Positions 50,300-62,734 are shown, numbered from the stretch's first letter. The stretch is DNA of 64,000 bases from Pagrus major (GCF_040436345.1 NC_133235.1:20732660-20796659), one strand, 5' to 3'. Program-made: numbers and translations. Notes: generated by a model not told the origin, from the sequence alone.

Positions 50300-50910
50300 T
50301 ACATCATCCAATGTTTACTTTATTTCCTACAGGATTTGCTTGATTCCCTTCAGGGTCATATCCTGTTGCAAAATGTGACCTCTTCACCTAAAACCTATAA
50401 AATATAGAGATGCAACTAATGGTGCATAATCATTAAGCATTATTCAGCTTGTGACGTTTTTGATCAATAGCGAAATGGTTTAGTCAATAAAATATAATAA
50501 AATAGAGAACAGGGCTGTAATAACAATCATTTTCACTGTCCATAAGTCTTTCAATCATTCTCTTAATTAATCGATCCCTGCTTCCTAAAGCCCAAGACGA
50601 CCCCATCAAATGTCCGACTGTCATAGAGGAGTAAAGAAACCAGAAAATACCCACATTTGATAAAGGAAGTTCTGTAGCTCATCGAATGTCTACTTTATTC
50701 TCTGGGAAGATTTTCATTTCCAGCTGCAAACTGTGACCTTTGACTAAATATATGCAACTAATGATTCATAACCATTATCGAATTTGCTGCTATTGACTTT
50801 TTAAATAAGGGAAATGATTTAGTCAATAAAATATAAGAAAATAGAGAACAGGGTTGAGCGACTGACCATGAATCAGTCGATCGCTTCATCAATTAATCGA
50901 TTAGTCAAAG
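50300..50910 (+). repeat. ATTAATCGATTA-family repeat in tandem duplicate
   Basis: Two similar units lie head to tail. Both have a TGT(T/C)TACTTTATT start, AAACTGTGACCT or AAATGTGACCTC, ATGCAACTAATG, and TTTAGTCAATAAAATATAA followed by AAAATAGAGAACAGGG (about 50497-50515 and 50838-50856). The period is about 340 bp. Confidence 0.65.
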
Positions 50911-51174
50911 TATACCGTGATAAGAGAATTGATGATTATCATACTGTGTACGTTTGCTTAACTACAGTATTGAATTCTACTGTATTAGTGATATTAAAAA
51001 GATAATTCTGTAAGTTTTTATAAAGTTTGATGTCTGTCAGGACATAATACTTTGTACAGCTGAAAACTTGTTCTGTTTTCATCCCTTTTAAAGGTCACTG
51101 TGAATGAAAATAATGAAAAATAATTGTGTAAACCGTATAAATTGAAATGTGATGTTTTTTTCTAGATGGTTATC

Positions 51175-51420
51175 ATACCGTGAAATTCTCAAACTGCTGC
51201 AACACTCAGTGTTTGGTGCATAAAATGGTGAAAAATGAAATCACTGTTCCCCAAAGTTAGTGTGCGACGTCCTCAAATGTCTCGTTTTGTCCACAGTGCA
51301 AAGTTATTTAGTTTGCTGTCATAGAGGAGTAAACAAATCAGAAAATATGCACATTTGAAAAGCTGAAATCAGAGAATTTAGACAACAAATGTCATTGAAT
51401 TGACTAGTTGCTGAAGCTCT
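51175..51420 (+). repeat. ATTAATCGATTA-family copy
   Basis: It contains GGTGCATAAAATGGTGAAAA, GACGTCCTCAAATGTCTCG, GTCATAGAGGAGTAAACAAA and ACATTTGAAAAGCTGAAATC, the central blocks of the family. Confidence 0.6.
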
Positions 51421-51476
51421 GACTGAGAAAATGATTCCAGAGGCCAAAGTGATGTCTTCAAAATGCTTTTACTAAC

Positions 51477-51479
<3 letters not shown>

Positions 51480-51509
<30 letters not shown>
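51480..51509 (+). repeat. Homopolymer run of A (30)
   Basis: Thirty A on the + strand. It may be the tail of a decayed retroelement or a plain homopolymer; no LINE/SINE body is recognised before it. Confidence 0.9.
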
Positions 51510-51510
<1 letters not shown>

Positions 51511-53506
51511 AGATTAAAAGCATGAATAAGCTTATGTTGTGGACAATTTCACAACTGTGAAAGTAAACAGAAAAAAAAACTATGATGTCCACACAGCCTG
51601 TTCTGCTATCATAAGCAAAAACTGTGAAGCGGGTTAATTGCTGCTCCGGGGCTATTTTACTATTCACAGGTTGGATGGATTGCAAATGTTCCGAGGAAAC
51701 ACAATAATGCAATTTACAGTACAAGACTGCCTTCTATCAAGGTTGAGCTGCTGCTGCTGTGATGTGCTGTCAAGGCAGCGGTGCTTAACGAATAAGCAAG
51801 ACTCTCCACATTAATCAAATGTGACCTAAAATTGTCCAGCCGGGGCTACACACACACGTTGTAAAGCTTAAAGAAAATGCTGCCTCCCCCTCGACAGAAA
51901 CGTTGAAGGTATAGATGTGATCTCGGAGGGCTGGTACCATAAATCGTCGTGTATAATCTAACGCCTTATAGCTTTTCTTAGGGCAGTTATCACCAACGTG
52001 TCGCTTTCATTGCGTTGATCTGTGTTGCAGTCCTGAACCTCTAAATCAGATGGGCTGGTATATGAGGCGCATATAAATGAGAGTTGTGTCTTCTGTCTTC
52101 CCCACGAGACTTTGGTGTGCATTCGCTTCATTAGCCATCAGTCTCCGCTAAACCAGACTAATGGTTTTCTTCTTGCATGACAGTGACTCCGTGGCACGGA
52201 CCAGTGATATTTTATCCTGCACTCCGAGAGAGAAAACTACGCTTCCTTTGTATGTTCAACGCTCGTACATCACACCACAATAAAAGCATATGGCTTCTCC
52301 TCCGTGGATTCGACATCTGGAGCAGTTCATGTGGATGGTCGACCAAACAGTTGCTATAAAAGCCCCACAGCAACCGCAGGAGTGATGCATTTTGTCTCTC
52401 CGCTGCCAGGCTCTGGTGCTAGATTGTAATGAAGATGTCCAGGTGACATACTGTGGGCTTTCCCTGCTGCCCTTTAGATAGAACAATCGCTGGAAATGTT
52501 AAAGGATTGCTCCACGACTGTTTCCTTTAAATAAATCCTGTTACAGCCTTATCTCTAACTTTCCCTAAACTCACTGCTACTTTTTTTCCATTTCTCTCTG
52601 GGAACCTGTCAAGTTTATTTTTTTTGCGCATCATTTTTAGCAGAGCAGCACTCCTTTTAATGGCCAAAATAGGTCACTGAATAAAGCCACACGGCATTAA
52701 AAAGAATGAAATGATGCTTCACTGAGTGCTGAAAGTGCAGCCCTCATATGCATCGAGCTGCAGGGAGTGAAACAGCACTTTGAATGCGTTAACATGCATA
52801 ATTGATGCCAATGTGTACATTCAGTGCTTCTAGTAATGCCTTCGGACAACATATCCCAGTTGTACATTTCAAGACGTTTAGCTAGTCCGGATTTTTAAAC
52901 GACCCGCTGGGATCCATGAGATTATTGATCGCTTAAGTAGGGAAGATAAAGTGTGGAGGACCTCTCTGATGTGGAGCAGATCTTGGTTGTGTTGGGTGAA
53001 ACTTTGTGGCAATCTCCTTGCTCCGATTGATCCGGACTGCGACACAGTGTGTGGAGGATTTTCTCGTTCTCTCTTCCCGCCTGACGTATTGACCGGACGT
53101 GACTGACACCATTTCACTCAGGCCCTGATTTCCTGCCAGTGTACCTCTGTCACTTGGCCAAACTGCTCTTTGATTTAGGACATAAGCAGAAATCAAGGGG
53201 GAGGGGACGCGTGTGCTAGGGCATAAAATCGTCAATGACATGCCACCGTCTCCCCTCCCTGTAGGAAATGAGACCTCCAGTACATCAGACAGATTGCTCC
53301 TGACCTATGACCGGCCAATGGACCGGCTCGGATTGGCTCAATATGCCTGATAGGCTCGAGTCTGATTCCTACATCTCGGTGCTGAGATTGTCTGTCACAC
53401 AGTGAGGAAGAAAAAACAAGCCACGCCAGGTTACAGTTAAAGAAGCAACATAAATTTTGTGAAACACTGGAGGGTTTTAGTGCCAGGATGATAAAACACA
53501 GTGGAC

Positions 53507-53530
53507 CAGCAGCAGCAGCAGCAGCAGCAG
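53507..53530 (+). repeat. (CAG)8 trinucleotide repeat
   Basis: Eight CAG units in non-coding DNA upstream of sntg1. Not in a recognised ORF. Confidence 0.9.
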
Positions 53531-54121
53531 AAACACTCCTCAGGTTTATCACAGATGGACTGCCTTACAAGATTCTGCAGATGAGCCATTTGTGAATACT
53601 TAATTGCTGTTCAGGATATAAAATGGCCTAAATATAAGTAGGTATGTTGATGATTATTGGCTTCACAGTGCAGAGAGAGTACTTTGAGGCAGCTTGAATA
53701 GCAGCACTATCCATGAAAGGAGGTCTGCTGCCTCTGCACTGGCTGGAGGAACTGCGGGTGCAGCTTGTGTACCTGCACTGAGGCGATGTAAAGAAAAAAG
53801 CTTCCTGCAAAGAGCACTTCTTCCCTGCAAGATCACACAATAATGACACGGTGTGCAATCATGAGGCCCATCATGAGTGAAGTGCATCACACAAATGTGA
53901 CTATGAGGAGGATGTGGTGCTTCATTATCCATCTTGATCATATGTGTGGTACATACATCAGCATTAAGGTTGATCAAATGAGGGGAAAAAAGTGCATTAT
54001 AAAGGGTTAATGTTTCGTTTCATGGGTGTTTGGCATCATAATTAACTACCTACGTTCGTCATGCACTGTATCATCAGGCACTGTAAATGCAAAAGGGAAA
54101 ATAAAGGTCTGTGAGGCTTAC

Positions 54122-54605
54122 CTGATTTTCTAGTAACAGGTGGTGATGTCTTTTTTAGATCCCTTTGGACTCCAATCCCTCATGTGACGGGCTTTTTTTT
54201 TTTTTTCTTATCTTAATTTATGCAACGGTGGCTAAAACATCTCAGCGAAAAAAAATCACAATGTATCCCTTGTGGCAGCATCGCCCACACGGCATCCTGG
54301 TCCACTCACTACTCTGTAGCGCTGTGCACAAAAAAAAAGAGGAGAGGAGGAAAAAAAAAAAGAAAAAAACAACACCGAGAGGAAAAGACAAGCCCGCACT
54401 CGCACAGAAAACGAGGATTTGTCCATATTTTTTCCTGGGCAGCGGTCGGTTTCAGGGATTCCTCTCCGTCGACATCTCTGGCAGAGGGTCCGGTTTCTCA
54501 GCTCCCGTCTCTGCCTCGCATCGTGCTGCCAAAATGACTGAAGCTGGAAATCACATGCGGCTGGTTTAACGCGCGCGTCAATCCACTTGGTTTACCCGAG
54601 GCACC
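54122..54605 (-). promoter_or_regulatory. CpG-rich block, candidate sntg1 promoter and first exon
   Basis: The part 54390-54605 is dense in CpG (for example GCGCGCG near 54571 and CCGTCGACATC near 54468), unlike its AT-rich surroundings. On the - strand a perfect donor CAG|GTAAGC follows 54122 and another (AGTA|GTGAGT) follows 54310. That fits a non-coding first exon of sntg1 about 10.5 kb upstream of its coding start. It could also be a snai2 regulatory element or an unrelated CpG-rich site. Confidence 0.3.
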
Positions 54606-54758
54606 CGCACAACTCTGGATGCATAAATATTACATGATGACTCTACTTTTTTCACTGTTTCCAGGGACTGCCTGCTGCTCTTTCCAGCGTCACACTCTCC
54701 AAACGTCTCGCAAAGCGTTTTCCCCCCCTTTCTGCCAATTAGATTTGCGTGCACTGCG

Positions 54759-54761
<3 letters not shown>

Positions 54762-54797
<36 letters not shown>

Positions 54798-54805
54798 CTC
54801 TCTCT
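54762..54805 (+). repeat. (CT)n microsatellite
   Basis: CT dinucleotides with one interruption (CTTGCT), followed by a short TA tract and a TG-rich tract. Confidence 0.95.
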
Positions 54806-55409
54806 CTGTATATATATATGCGTGTGTGTGCGTGTGAATCCACTCGGGATTCATGCCGAGGTTTGCCCGCTTACAGATGAGATCTGCGGCAAAAAAAAAG
54901 ACAAAAGAGAAAGACTATTGGATTTGTTTCATCATGGCTCATGCTTCAAAGTTGTTTTACATTACATTGTCAGTGTGTGTCTCTGCATGTGGGTTACAGG
55001 TTCCCTGAGCTGCATGTCACTTAAAAGAAGAAGAAACATGAATTACAGAGTCATTTGATATATGCAGTGACAGACGGAGGGAATTTAAAATGTGCTTTTT
55101 TTCCCCTTTTTTTTTTTTTGGCAAAATATATCAACATTAACGATTCCAGTGGAAACTACATGCTGCATGCAAGGACAATCACCTGAAGCTCAACATCAGC
55201 AGAAGACCAATGGCCTAATGTTGGACCAGTAGTCACTGAGTTCATTGAGAGAAACAAAAAACAGTCCAGTTCCTTTGACGTGCTCCGGCAAAGAAAATCG
55301 GATTGTGATAGACACAAAGTTGCAGCCATGACAGTAGGACAGAGCTTCAAATATGGACGTTCCTCTTGAGAAGCTGAAAAATCTCAAATGTGGAGGCTTC
55401 ACACATACA
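54806..55409. other. Non-coding stretch, nothing recognised
   Basis: After the CT/TA/TG tract the sequence is AT-rich with T runs (near 55095-55120). No gene or repeat family recognised. Confidence 0.5.
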
Positions 55410-55953
55410 CCGATCAGCCACAACATTAAAACCACTGACAGGTGACGTGAATAACATTGATCATCACATCACAATGCGATGTTCTGCTGGGAAACCTTGG
55501 GTGCTGACATTCATGTGAATGCCACTTGACACGCACCACCCATCCAAACACTGTTGTGGACCAAGTACACCCCCTCAGCACAACAACACTACCCGATGGC
55601 AGTGGCCCCCCCCCAGCAGGACAACGTGCCCTGACACACTGCAAACACTGCTCAGGAACAGCTGGAGGAACACCATAAAGGGCCCAAGGTGTTGACCGGG
55701 CCTCCAAATTCCCCAGATCCCAATCTGATCGAGCATCTGTAAGACGTGCTGGAGCAGGTCTGATCCATGGAGGCCCCAACCCCCAATATACAGGACCCAG
55801 AGGATCCACTATAAAACGCCCTGGTGCCAGACACCACAGGACCCCCTCAGAGGTCTTAAGTCCATGTCTTGACAGGTCAGAGCTGTTTTGGCTGCACAAG
55901 GGGAACCTTCACAATATTAGACAGGTGGTCATAATGTTATTCCTGATCGGTGT
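55410..55953 (-). mobile_element. Short DNA element with CACCGATCAG ends and TA flanks
   Basis: The left end CACCGATCAGCCACAACATT and the right end AATGTTATTCCTGATCGGTG form an imperfect inverted repeat, each flanked by TA as in Tc1/mariner insertions. Internal blocks (GTTCTGCTGGGAAACCTTGG, AATTCCCCAGATCCCAATCT) belong to a very common fish repeat, in reverse orientation here. No intact transposase. Confidence 0.6.
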
Positions 55954-55959
55954 ATATTC

Positions 55960-56340
55960 AACATAGAAGACCAACACCAGCCAGCCACTGCTTTGAAAGG
56001 ACCTGCCTAATGTCGTGTAGGTCAACCTCAAGCCACCAAACGGCTCAGATCCATGGACACAGGGCCTTTGGGTTGTGAGATGGGACCTGAATGGATTGGA
56101 CTTGGGATAATGAGAATTTGGAGGCCAGGTTCTTCGAGCCATCCCTGTGCAGATTTTGCTGGGATGGCGGGGGCCATTTTCCTGCCGACAGGTTCAGTAC
56201 CATCAGGAGTGCTGCTGTCATGAGGGGGAGTAGTCGGTCAGTGAATGGCAGTACCCAAGAGTTCCCAGCAGAATGTTGCATTGTAATGAGATGGTCGATG
56301 TTATTCACTTCACCTGTTGGTCCTTTTTTCAAGCTGTTGC
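55960..56340 (+). mobile_element. Second, oppositely oriented copy of the CACCGATCAG family, partial
   Basis: Blocks CCTGCCTAATGTCGTGTAGG, GAGAATTTGGAGGCCAGGTT, AGTACCATCAGGAGTGCTGC and AGAGTTCCCAGCAGAATGTT are the forward-strand counterparts of those in 55410-55953. The terminal inverted repeat is not seen at the right end. Confidence 0.5.
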
Positions 56341-59300
56341 ACTCAGTGGGCGAGCCGCGTTCAAGGCCGACCACTGCGGGAGGGGGAGAGGTGGTGCTCA
56401 CACACAATCAACGTTTCCCCGATGTGCAGATGCCGACCACGTTATCGTCACCATCATATCGCTGCTGTCTACAATTACCCCAACGCAGATTCAGAAGATG
56501 CACTAAGTGTATATTTGTATATAGATAACTGTATATGTGTTCTGTAATTTATGTAGGATGAAGGAGTTTATGAACCTCCGTTTCGCTATGCAACCTTTTA
56601 ATGTTGAGGCTGATTGGTGTTTACAATCACCACAGTTTGAAGGTGGATACCCGTTATCAGTGTCACCAGTTCAGTATCCGAACAAATGTGAAACACGGTC
56701 TCATTCTCCCTTCTGTTGCTGACGTATATGGTAATGAAAAATGGTGGGAAAATGTCGTCATTTCAACATTTTATCCTACAGAGTGCTGCAAGAATGAGTC
56801 ATAAAACCCAACAGCAAGTTAGCATTTTTGCACTCCTGGTTCCCTCGTCTTGGAGTCAGTTGTTTTTTTTTAATGTGTTGCCAGTTGAGTGCCTCAAACA
56901 AGTTTTGTGGTTAAAACAAGATTTTGTTCTACAACATAAAATACGTCAGTAAGTATCACACATGTGACTCATAAAGCATTTATGTGTCTTTAAAAAGGCG
57001 GTTGCTAACAAGTAGCTAGATGAGACTACAGAGGTTGTAGAAGACATTAAACATCATCATGCCAAACACAGACTCATCTACTATTCTAGCGCTATCTTTC
57101 CAACTTGTAGATGGATCAATTTATGGTAAAGTGTTTATAGTATAGTGCAGTAGGAAGCTTAGTGTTGGAAGTCAAACAATGCTAACGTTCAGGTTAGCCC
57201 ACAAAAATATGCCATTCCTGCGGCACTCTATTAGACATTCGTAGGACATTTTGTCAAAATTAGTGAATAAATTCTTGAGTTATGGGCAAAAATGTGCTTT
57301 GTGAGGTCACGCTGACTTTGACCACCATTCATCCTTGACACCGTGTGGTCGTTTGTGCCATTTCTGAAGAAATTCCCTCCAGGCGCTTCTGAGATATCAC
57401 TTCACGAGAATGTCACAGACACCGACACGGAGGCTTAAAAAAGCATGGGTGGATTTTCTCATTCTTGTACAGTCAGACTCTTATGACTCAGTTTGCGTTG
57501 TCAATGAACACACACTATAATCTCCTCACTCCTCACACACACTCACTGTACATACGTATCTGTTCAGTCACTCAGTAGTATTTGGACTCTTTCCCCGAGG
57601 CCCGAGCGTGAGCAGCTGCACGGGGCTGACCAGGTGCACCTCATTTTCCATGTTGTCATCAAGCCAGCTGAAGACTCCCGCTGTTTCCCCGCATGATGCA
57701 AGTCGGCTCTTGCGACGTTTCATGTTCCCTACCAACCTGAGCAGTGTGTCACAGACAGCTCTTATTCATAGAGCACGTGGGCTTTTCAGTCTGGAACCCC
57801 CCACACATATCAAGACTCTTACTCTGAAAGGGTTGTTAATTAAAGGTCAAAACTTGTGGCTCTGGACCAGAACTCTGAGTCCTGTTGATCCTGCAGCCTA
57901 TAGCTGTTCTCAGGGTTGTCTGCTGACTCAATCACACTTCACTATACAACAGCAACCTTTGAGTGTCTGCCACTGTGAGGCTTTCCATCCCCGTCCTCCC
58001 TAATGGCTTAACTGTGATCCATTAGCAAATCAAAGTTAATTCACACCCAGATTATGGCGCTTGTATAGCCTTCAGGTCTCGCCAGAGGCCTTGTTAAAGT
58101 GCTACATTTGATCTTATGGTACCTTTAACCAATCTGACCCCTCTGCACCCGTCTCAGGGATGTCCTGATGCGATACTGATCCAATGGCTTTGGAGCGGCA
58201 CTGATTCTGAGCTTATTACGTGAAATGAGAATCAGTCAATAGCCAGGTTCAGGGAAAAATGGGCAAAAGAAAATGAGAATTAATGCTCGTTTCCATCCAC
58301 TGTTATGCAATCATTAGGTGCCAAATCTCCATTTAGAAAACCATTATACCATTGCAGAAGAAGAGAGAGAAATATGACTTTTTTCTTTGTTTCAAGCACG
58401 TAAGGTGCTATACGTTGTGTATAAATTCATTACCACGTCGTGAAGTACTGACAGTGGGAAACTTAAAGCATATGATGACCTGTGAATGAGCCTCACTGAT
58501 CAGCTGTCTTTCTCTCGTGTTTTAAACCTTTAATCTAGGAAGGTTACATCAGATCTGTGTGGATCGATGAGGAGGCTGTTTTAATCTGCTGCTATTTTTT
58601 GTCTCTTCAGCAGAGCAGAGGCTTCAGTTGGAGCAGAAACAGCTGATCAGAGTTAAATGTCCACTACATGTTTGAACTTGTTCAGAAACTGTGTGTCCAT
58701 CTCCCATTGAGCGCGTGAAATTCAGTGTTTAGCTACCATTTACATTTGTGTAGTCATGACTGGACTGCTAACTGCCAGCATCTTAACATTTATTCTACAC
58801 AGTGACACATACTGATTTAAAATTAGGGAAAAAGAGAGCACTGTTATGGGAGCATTAGTCTCCTTCTGTAATAAATCTGCTATTGGCTGACTATTTCAAT
58901 TGGTTTCTCCTTCCTCACGCCATCTCCGTCTCTACAGGAAACAACAACAGCAACCTCTGAGCTAGCAACATACACACTGAAAATACAAGGTACCCTTACC
59001 TTGTTGCTAATGGTACAAACCTAAACAAGCTAGCAGTTGTTACCCTTTTTTTTTGCAAGGACATAGCCATTTTAATACCTGGGTTCGCCTCCCCACGTGC
59101 AAAACAAGTTTTCCCCGACACTATTTTGCAGGGACACCATCGCTGCATCCTGGGCTTTGCATAGCCCAAGACTACAGTGATTGGTTAAAAGAAATACAAA
59201 TAAGACAGAGCCTAAATTGAGGTATCAGAATCGTCATCAGAAAAGGGAAATAGTTCAATCGTTGCCTTACCTACGTAACATATTTCCTCAATCAGCTTCT

Positions 59301-61376
59301 CACTTTTAGATTTTTACCAGAATTGGATCCATTTTGTTTGTTTTACGTGAGATACGTTTTGCTGTTATCACTGGTTTAAAGTGGACGGGGCTCAGGTGGG
59401 GAAAGGTGATGTCACGCACTTCCATGCACCAATCAGGAATGAGCAACATTTGAATCAAAACTGTTGCAAGTAAATCTGATCAAGCCACACCTGCATAAAT
59501 TGATGCTCATTTGGCCAGGAATATTTAGGATATTGGGGAAAACATCAAATTTGAAACCACATTTTAGGGGCTTTAACCAACCTGACCTCCTTTACATATT
59601 GTACACTTTTATAAACTTTGTATGTGTAGAGCTGGGAAGCTTAAATCCTATACAAAAAACACTTTTAAAAAGTCAAGACAAGACAAGCAGGATTACATTG
59701 AAAATGAAATAATGAGGGATTAAATAGCAATTACAAAACAAAGAAAAAGAGGCATGAATGCATAAGAATTAATGCTGGATGCAGTTGCTCATCAGTCAAC
59801 ACGGGATGTCCCCAATGTTCGTACAAGAAAAAAGAGGATGATGAATGACGGATGCTGCAGGTCTGAATTCAACACGTCACCCTCTGGATGAATTGCTGCA
59901 AACATAAAAGAAGATGATGATGTACCGCCGTGTTGTGTTGAGAAGCTGATGCCTCTCAAAATGAGCAAGCATGTCATCCATTTAACTTGTGCTTGACCAG
60001 AAAACCAAATACATGTTTGTCTGGTAATTGAGCACATTTCTGCCGGTGTTTCACTATCCCACTAGGACACAATGCAAGGCCAAGGGTACACGGCTTCCTC
60101 TCTGTTAATTAATTTCCTAGCTCATAAACTACAGCCTCTGCTTTTCATAATTGCTGATATGATTTGAGTCGGCACATCATGCTTTCACTCCCTCTTTGCT
60201 GCTGTCGGTACGGAGCAGCTTCCACATGCTCTGAATGCAGAGGACGGTGCTGAAGCATGAAAACACACGAGGAGGCATTTTACACCTGCATGCTCCGCTC
60301 CTCCTGGATGCGTTGTAGGTTTTGTGGGTGCTATTAATTTCAAAGCATTATCTTTAAACGCTGCACAATGTTTTTCTGCTGGATCACCACCATTCCTCTT
60401 CCATCCTTCTCGCCATATAGAGCGCTGAATGTGTGACAGTAGCCGGGAGTTATTATGCACAGATAACCTTCCCTTTCCTTTATAATCCAAGCAGGCACAA
60501 AGGGAAACTATTCATGATCTGCAATTATGTTTTCTAGATAAGATAAGCAGTTCACAATTAACTTAAGGCTTGCCCCAGACATAAGGAGCTTTTCATATCT
60601 GCTGACCTAGCCAATCAAACAGCTCCAGGAGCTGCTTTTCAATATCACCATAGCTAAGCCTTTTGCCTTTGTGTGCTTCTTCTCTCTCCTGCCTTGTTAC
60701 TTTCAGATGTTCAGCTACACGCCCCTCTCAGAAGAGCCGAGTTGAACACAAGGGGGCGTAGACTGCTAAGTTTGCCTCACCTTGTCCAAATCAGCAGTAG
60801 CAGAGGCAGCAGCAGGGATAAATTTGATTATGGTGTCACGTCTGACCTTGAGGGGGAACTACGCTTGAATTTACATTTCAAGGAGGAATGCCTTATTGCA
60901 TTATTGGCAAGGAAATGTGTGGCTTTCTCCACACTCCTGCTAACTGCATTAGGAGTGACCAGCCTTTGGCAGCGTGCAGGTTGGACCAGTTGTTGAATCA
61001 TGAAGTCAACAGTTTGTCCGTTCAGTATATCCTCAGTCAAATCATTATCATCACCAATAGGAGAGTTGGTGTCGGTGGGAGTATTCTCAAGTTTAAATAT
61101 GCCACCCATACAGGATAATCAAGTCCCCAGAGGTTTGTAGCACAACAATCAGCAGCAGCACACTCTGTGCAGTGATTGCATTAGTGATGGCATTTTAAAT
61201 AATCCTGTCTGTCTCCCCCGGTAGATCTTATTCTTGTTCCTTTCATTGCAATCGTCCAGGATCTGTCTGTAGCTGAAGAAATAAAAATAGCAGCTCTGCT
61301 TTGTTTGTTTCATTTTATTTGCACAGTTTGGAGTTAAAGGGACATTGCACATTGCTAACATTTTTGTAAATGTGCG
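56341..61376. other. Gene-poor stretch upstream of snai2
   Basis: No exon recognised. A fragment of a known fish repeat lies at about 57240-57425 (GAAGAAATTCCCTCCAGGCG, TTCACGAGAATGTCACAGAC). A 131-codon open frame at 57608-58003 has no recognisable domain. In vertebrates this kind of region often holds snai2 enhancers, but I cannot point to one from a single sequence. Confidence 0.5.
57240..57425 (+). repeat. Dispersed teleost repeat fragment
   Basis: It contains TTGAGTTATGGGCAAAAATG, TTTGACCACCATTCATCCTTG, GAAGAAATTCCCTCCAGGCG and TTCACGAGAATGTCACAGAC, in the order I know from a widespread fish repeat. Confidence 0.55.
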
Positions 61377-62375
61377 TAAGAAGTACCAAGAAGTCATACT
61401 TGAGTAAAAGTATAGATATTGTGTTATAACATTACTTGTACTTTTGATACTTACCGTAAGTACATTTAATATGTGATACTTAAAAACTTTTACTCAAGCA
61501 CTATTCATATGGGTGACTTTGACTTTTACCAAAGTAATATTTGAACATGATATCTTTGCTTTTGGGTACTTTTTACACACTGCGGCACAGCAGTGATGGA
61601 ATGTAACTAAGTACATTTACTCAAGTACTTTACTTGAGTACAATTTTGAGGGACTTTATTTAATTATTTCCATTTTCTGCAACTCTATACTTCCACTCCA
61701 CTACATTTTGGAGGCAAATGTTGCACTTTTCTTCAGGTAAGTAACTTAAATTACTAGTTACTTTGCAGATTGCTTCACCAGAGCCACAATAACTTATTTT
61801 AAATTGATTTATTTTAACAGCAGTTGGATGAAAAAGAAAAACACTGATTCTGATCATGAAAAAATGCTGAATATCGTATCCAGCAATCGACCAAGCCGAT
61901 GTAAACATATGTATAATTTACTTTTACATGTACTTTTGCCACCAAAGAACCTTTAACATCAGATACTTTAAGACTTTTACTCAAGTACTATTCATATGGG
62001 TGACTTTAACTTTTATTAAAGTAATATTTTTGCATGATATCTTTACTTTTACTCAAGTATGTTCTTGGGTACTTTTTCCAACACTGTGGAACAGCAGTGG
62101 TTAAGTACAATTTTGAGGTACTTGTACTTTACTTGAGTATTTCCATTCTCTACTACTTTGTACTTCCACTCTTCTGCATTTTGGAGGCAAATATTGTACC
62201 TTTTAGTTACTTGCAGAGCCAAAGTAGCACATTTAAAATGTATTTACTTTAACAACAACATAATATACAGTATATACATACCTTTACTTGTACTTTTGAT
62301 ACTTAGTACATGTAATATCAGATACTTAAAGACTTGTATTCAAGTAATATTCATATGGGTGAATATCACTTTTAC
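61377..62375 (+). repeat. Cluster of ACTTGAGTA-rich repeat units
   Basis: Words such as TTTACTCAAGTACT, TACTTTACTTGAGTA and ATTCATATGGGTGA recur. ATTCATATGGGTGA occurs near 61505, 61990 and 62350. TACTTCCACTC occurs near 61689 and 62161, and TTTTGGAGGCAAAT near 61706 and 62180. This is about two imperfect units of roughly 490 bp plus a third partial one, of a known fish repeat family. Confidence 0.65.
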
Positions 62376-62618
62376 AACAGTGGGCTGGAGCACACATAAA
62401 ACAAGTACAGCAACACATAAAACAAAGCATGCTTCAGGGTATCTGAATAAGTTTCTTTTTAAATGTATTTTAAATGAGTTTCTGATGAGTGTTGGCAGTT
62501 TGAGCTGCTCTCACTGAAAAATCTGCCTTTATTTTGTAACAACTTTCTCTGCTGCTGCTCTTCTGGTCACCCCATGTGCAAGTGCATCCCTTGAATCAAA
62601 CACGAGTTTAGCACAAGG

Positions 62619-62624
62619 CACCTG
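62619..62624. promoter_or_regulatory. CACCTG E-box upstream of snai2
   Basis: Consensus E-box for Snail-family repressors and bHLH factors, about 350 bases before the snai2 ATG. A 6-base match has low specificity. Confidence 0.3.
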
Positions 62625-62734
62625 TCTAAGTGGAGGAAATGGCACTAACCCAGCCCCTAGGGGGGGTTGTGCGCCCCTATAGGCTACAGGCGCATTTGTG
62701 GTAAAAGCGAGATTTAATTGGTTTGAGCTCCCAG

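Larger units (their letters stand above)
44572..54121. other. Gene-poor stretch upstream of sntg1 (possible 5' intron)
   Basis: No conserved coding exon is recognised. Contents seen: repeat fragments at 45960-46010 and 46240-46500, a copy of the ATTAATCGATTA family at 48218-48480, a repeat fragment at 48495-48765, tandemly duplicated repeat sequence at 50300-50910, another copy at 51175-51420, a 30-base A run at 51480-51509 and (CAG)8 at 53507-53530. Open frames up to about 148 codons occur but show no homology I know. Confidence 0.55.

Noticed and set aside
51480..51509. 30-base A run as a retrogene poly(A) tail
   Set aside because: No processed-gene body or target duplication is visible next to it.
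53663..53977. 104-codon open frame, - strand, His/Cys-rich start
   Set aside because: Residue pattern is not a known metal-binding domain and no neighbouring exon supports it.
54165..54569. 134-codon open frame in the CpG-rich block, + strand
   Set aside because: Lys-rich middle comes from A runs; no homology; the block is better explained as a promoter candidate.
55426..55899. 157-codon open frame, - strand
   Set aside because: Lies entirely inside the CACCGATCAG repeat element; the translation resembles no transposase.
57608..58003. 131-codon open frame upstream of snai2
   Set aside because: No domain, no paired exon signals, ordinary composition; kept only as part of the intergenic note.
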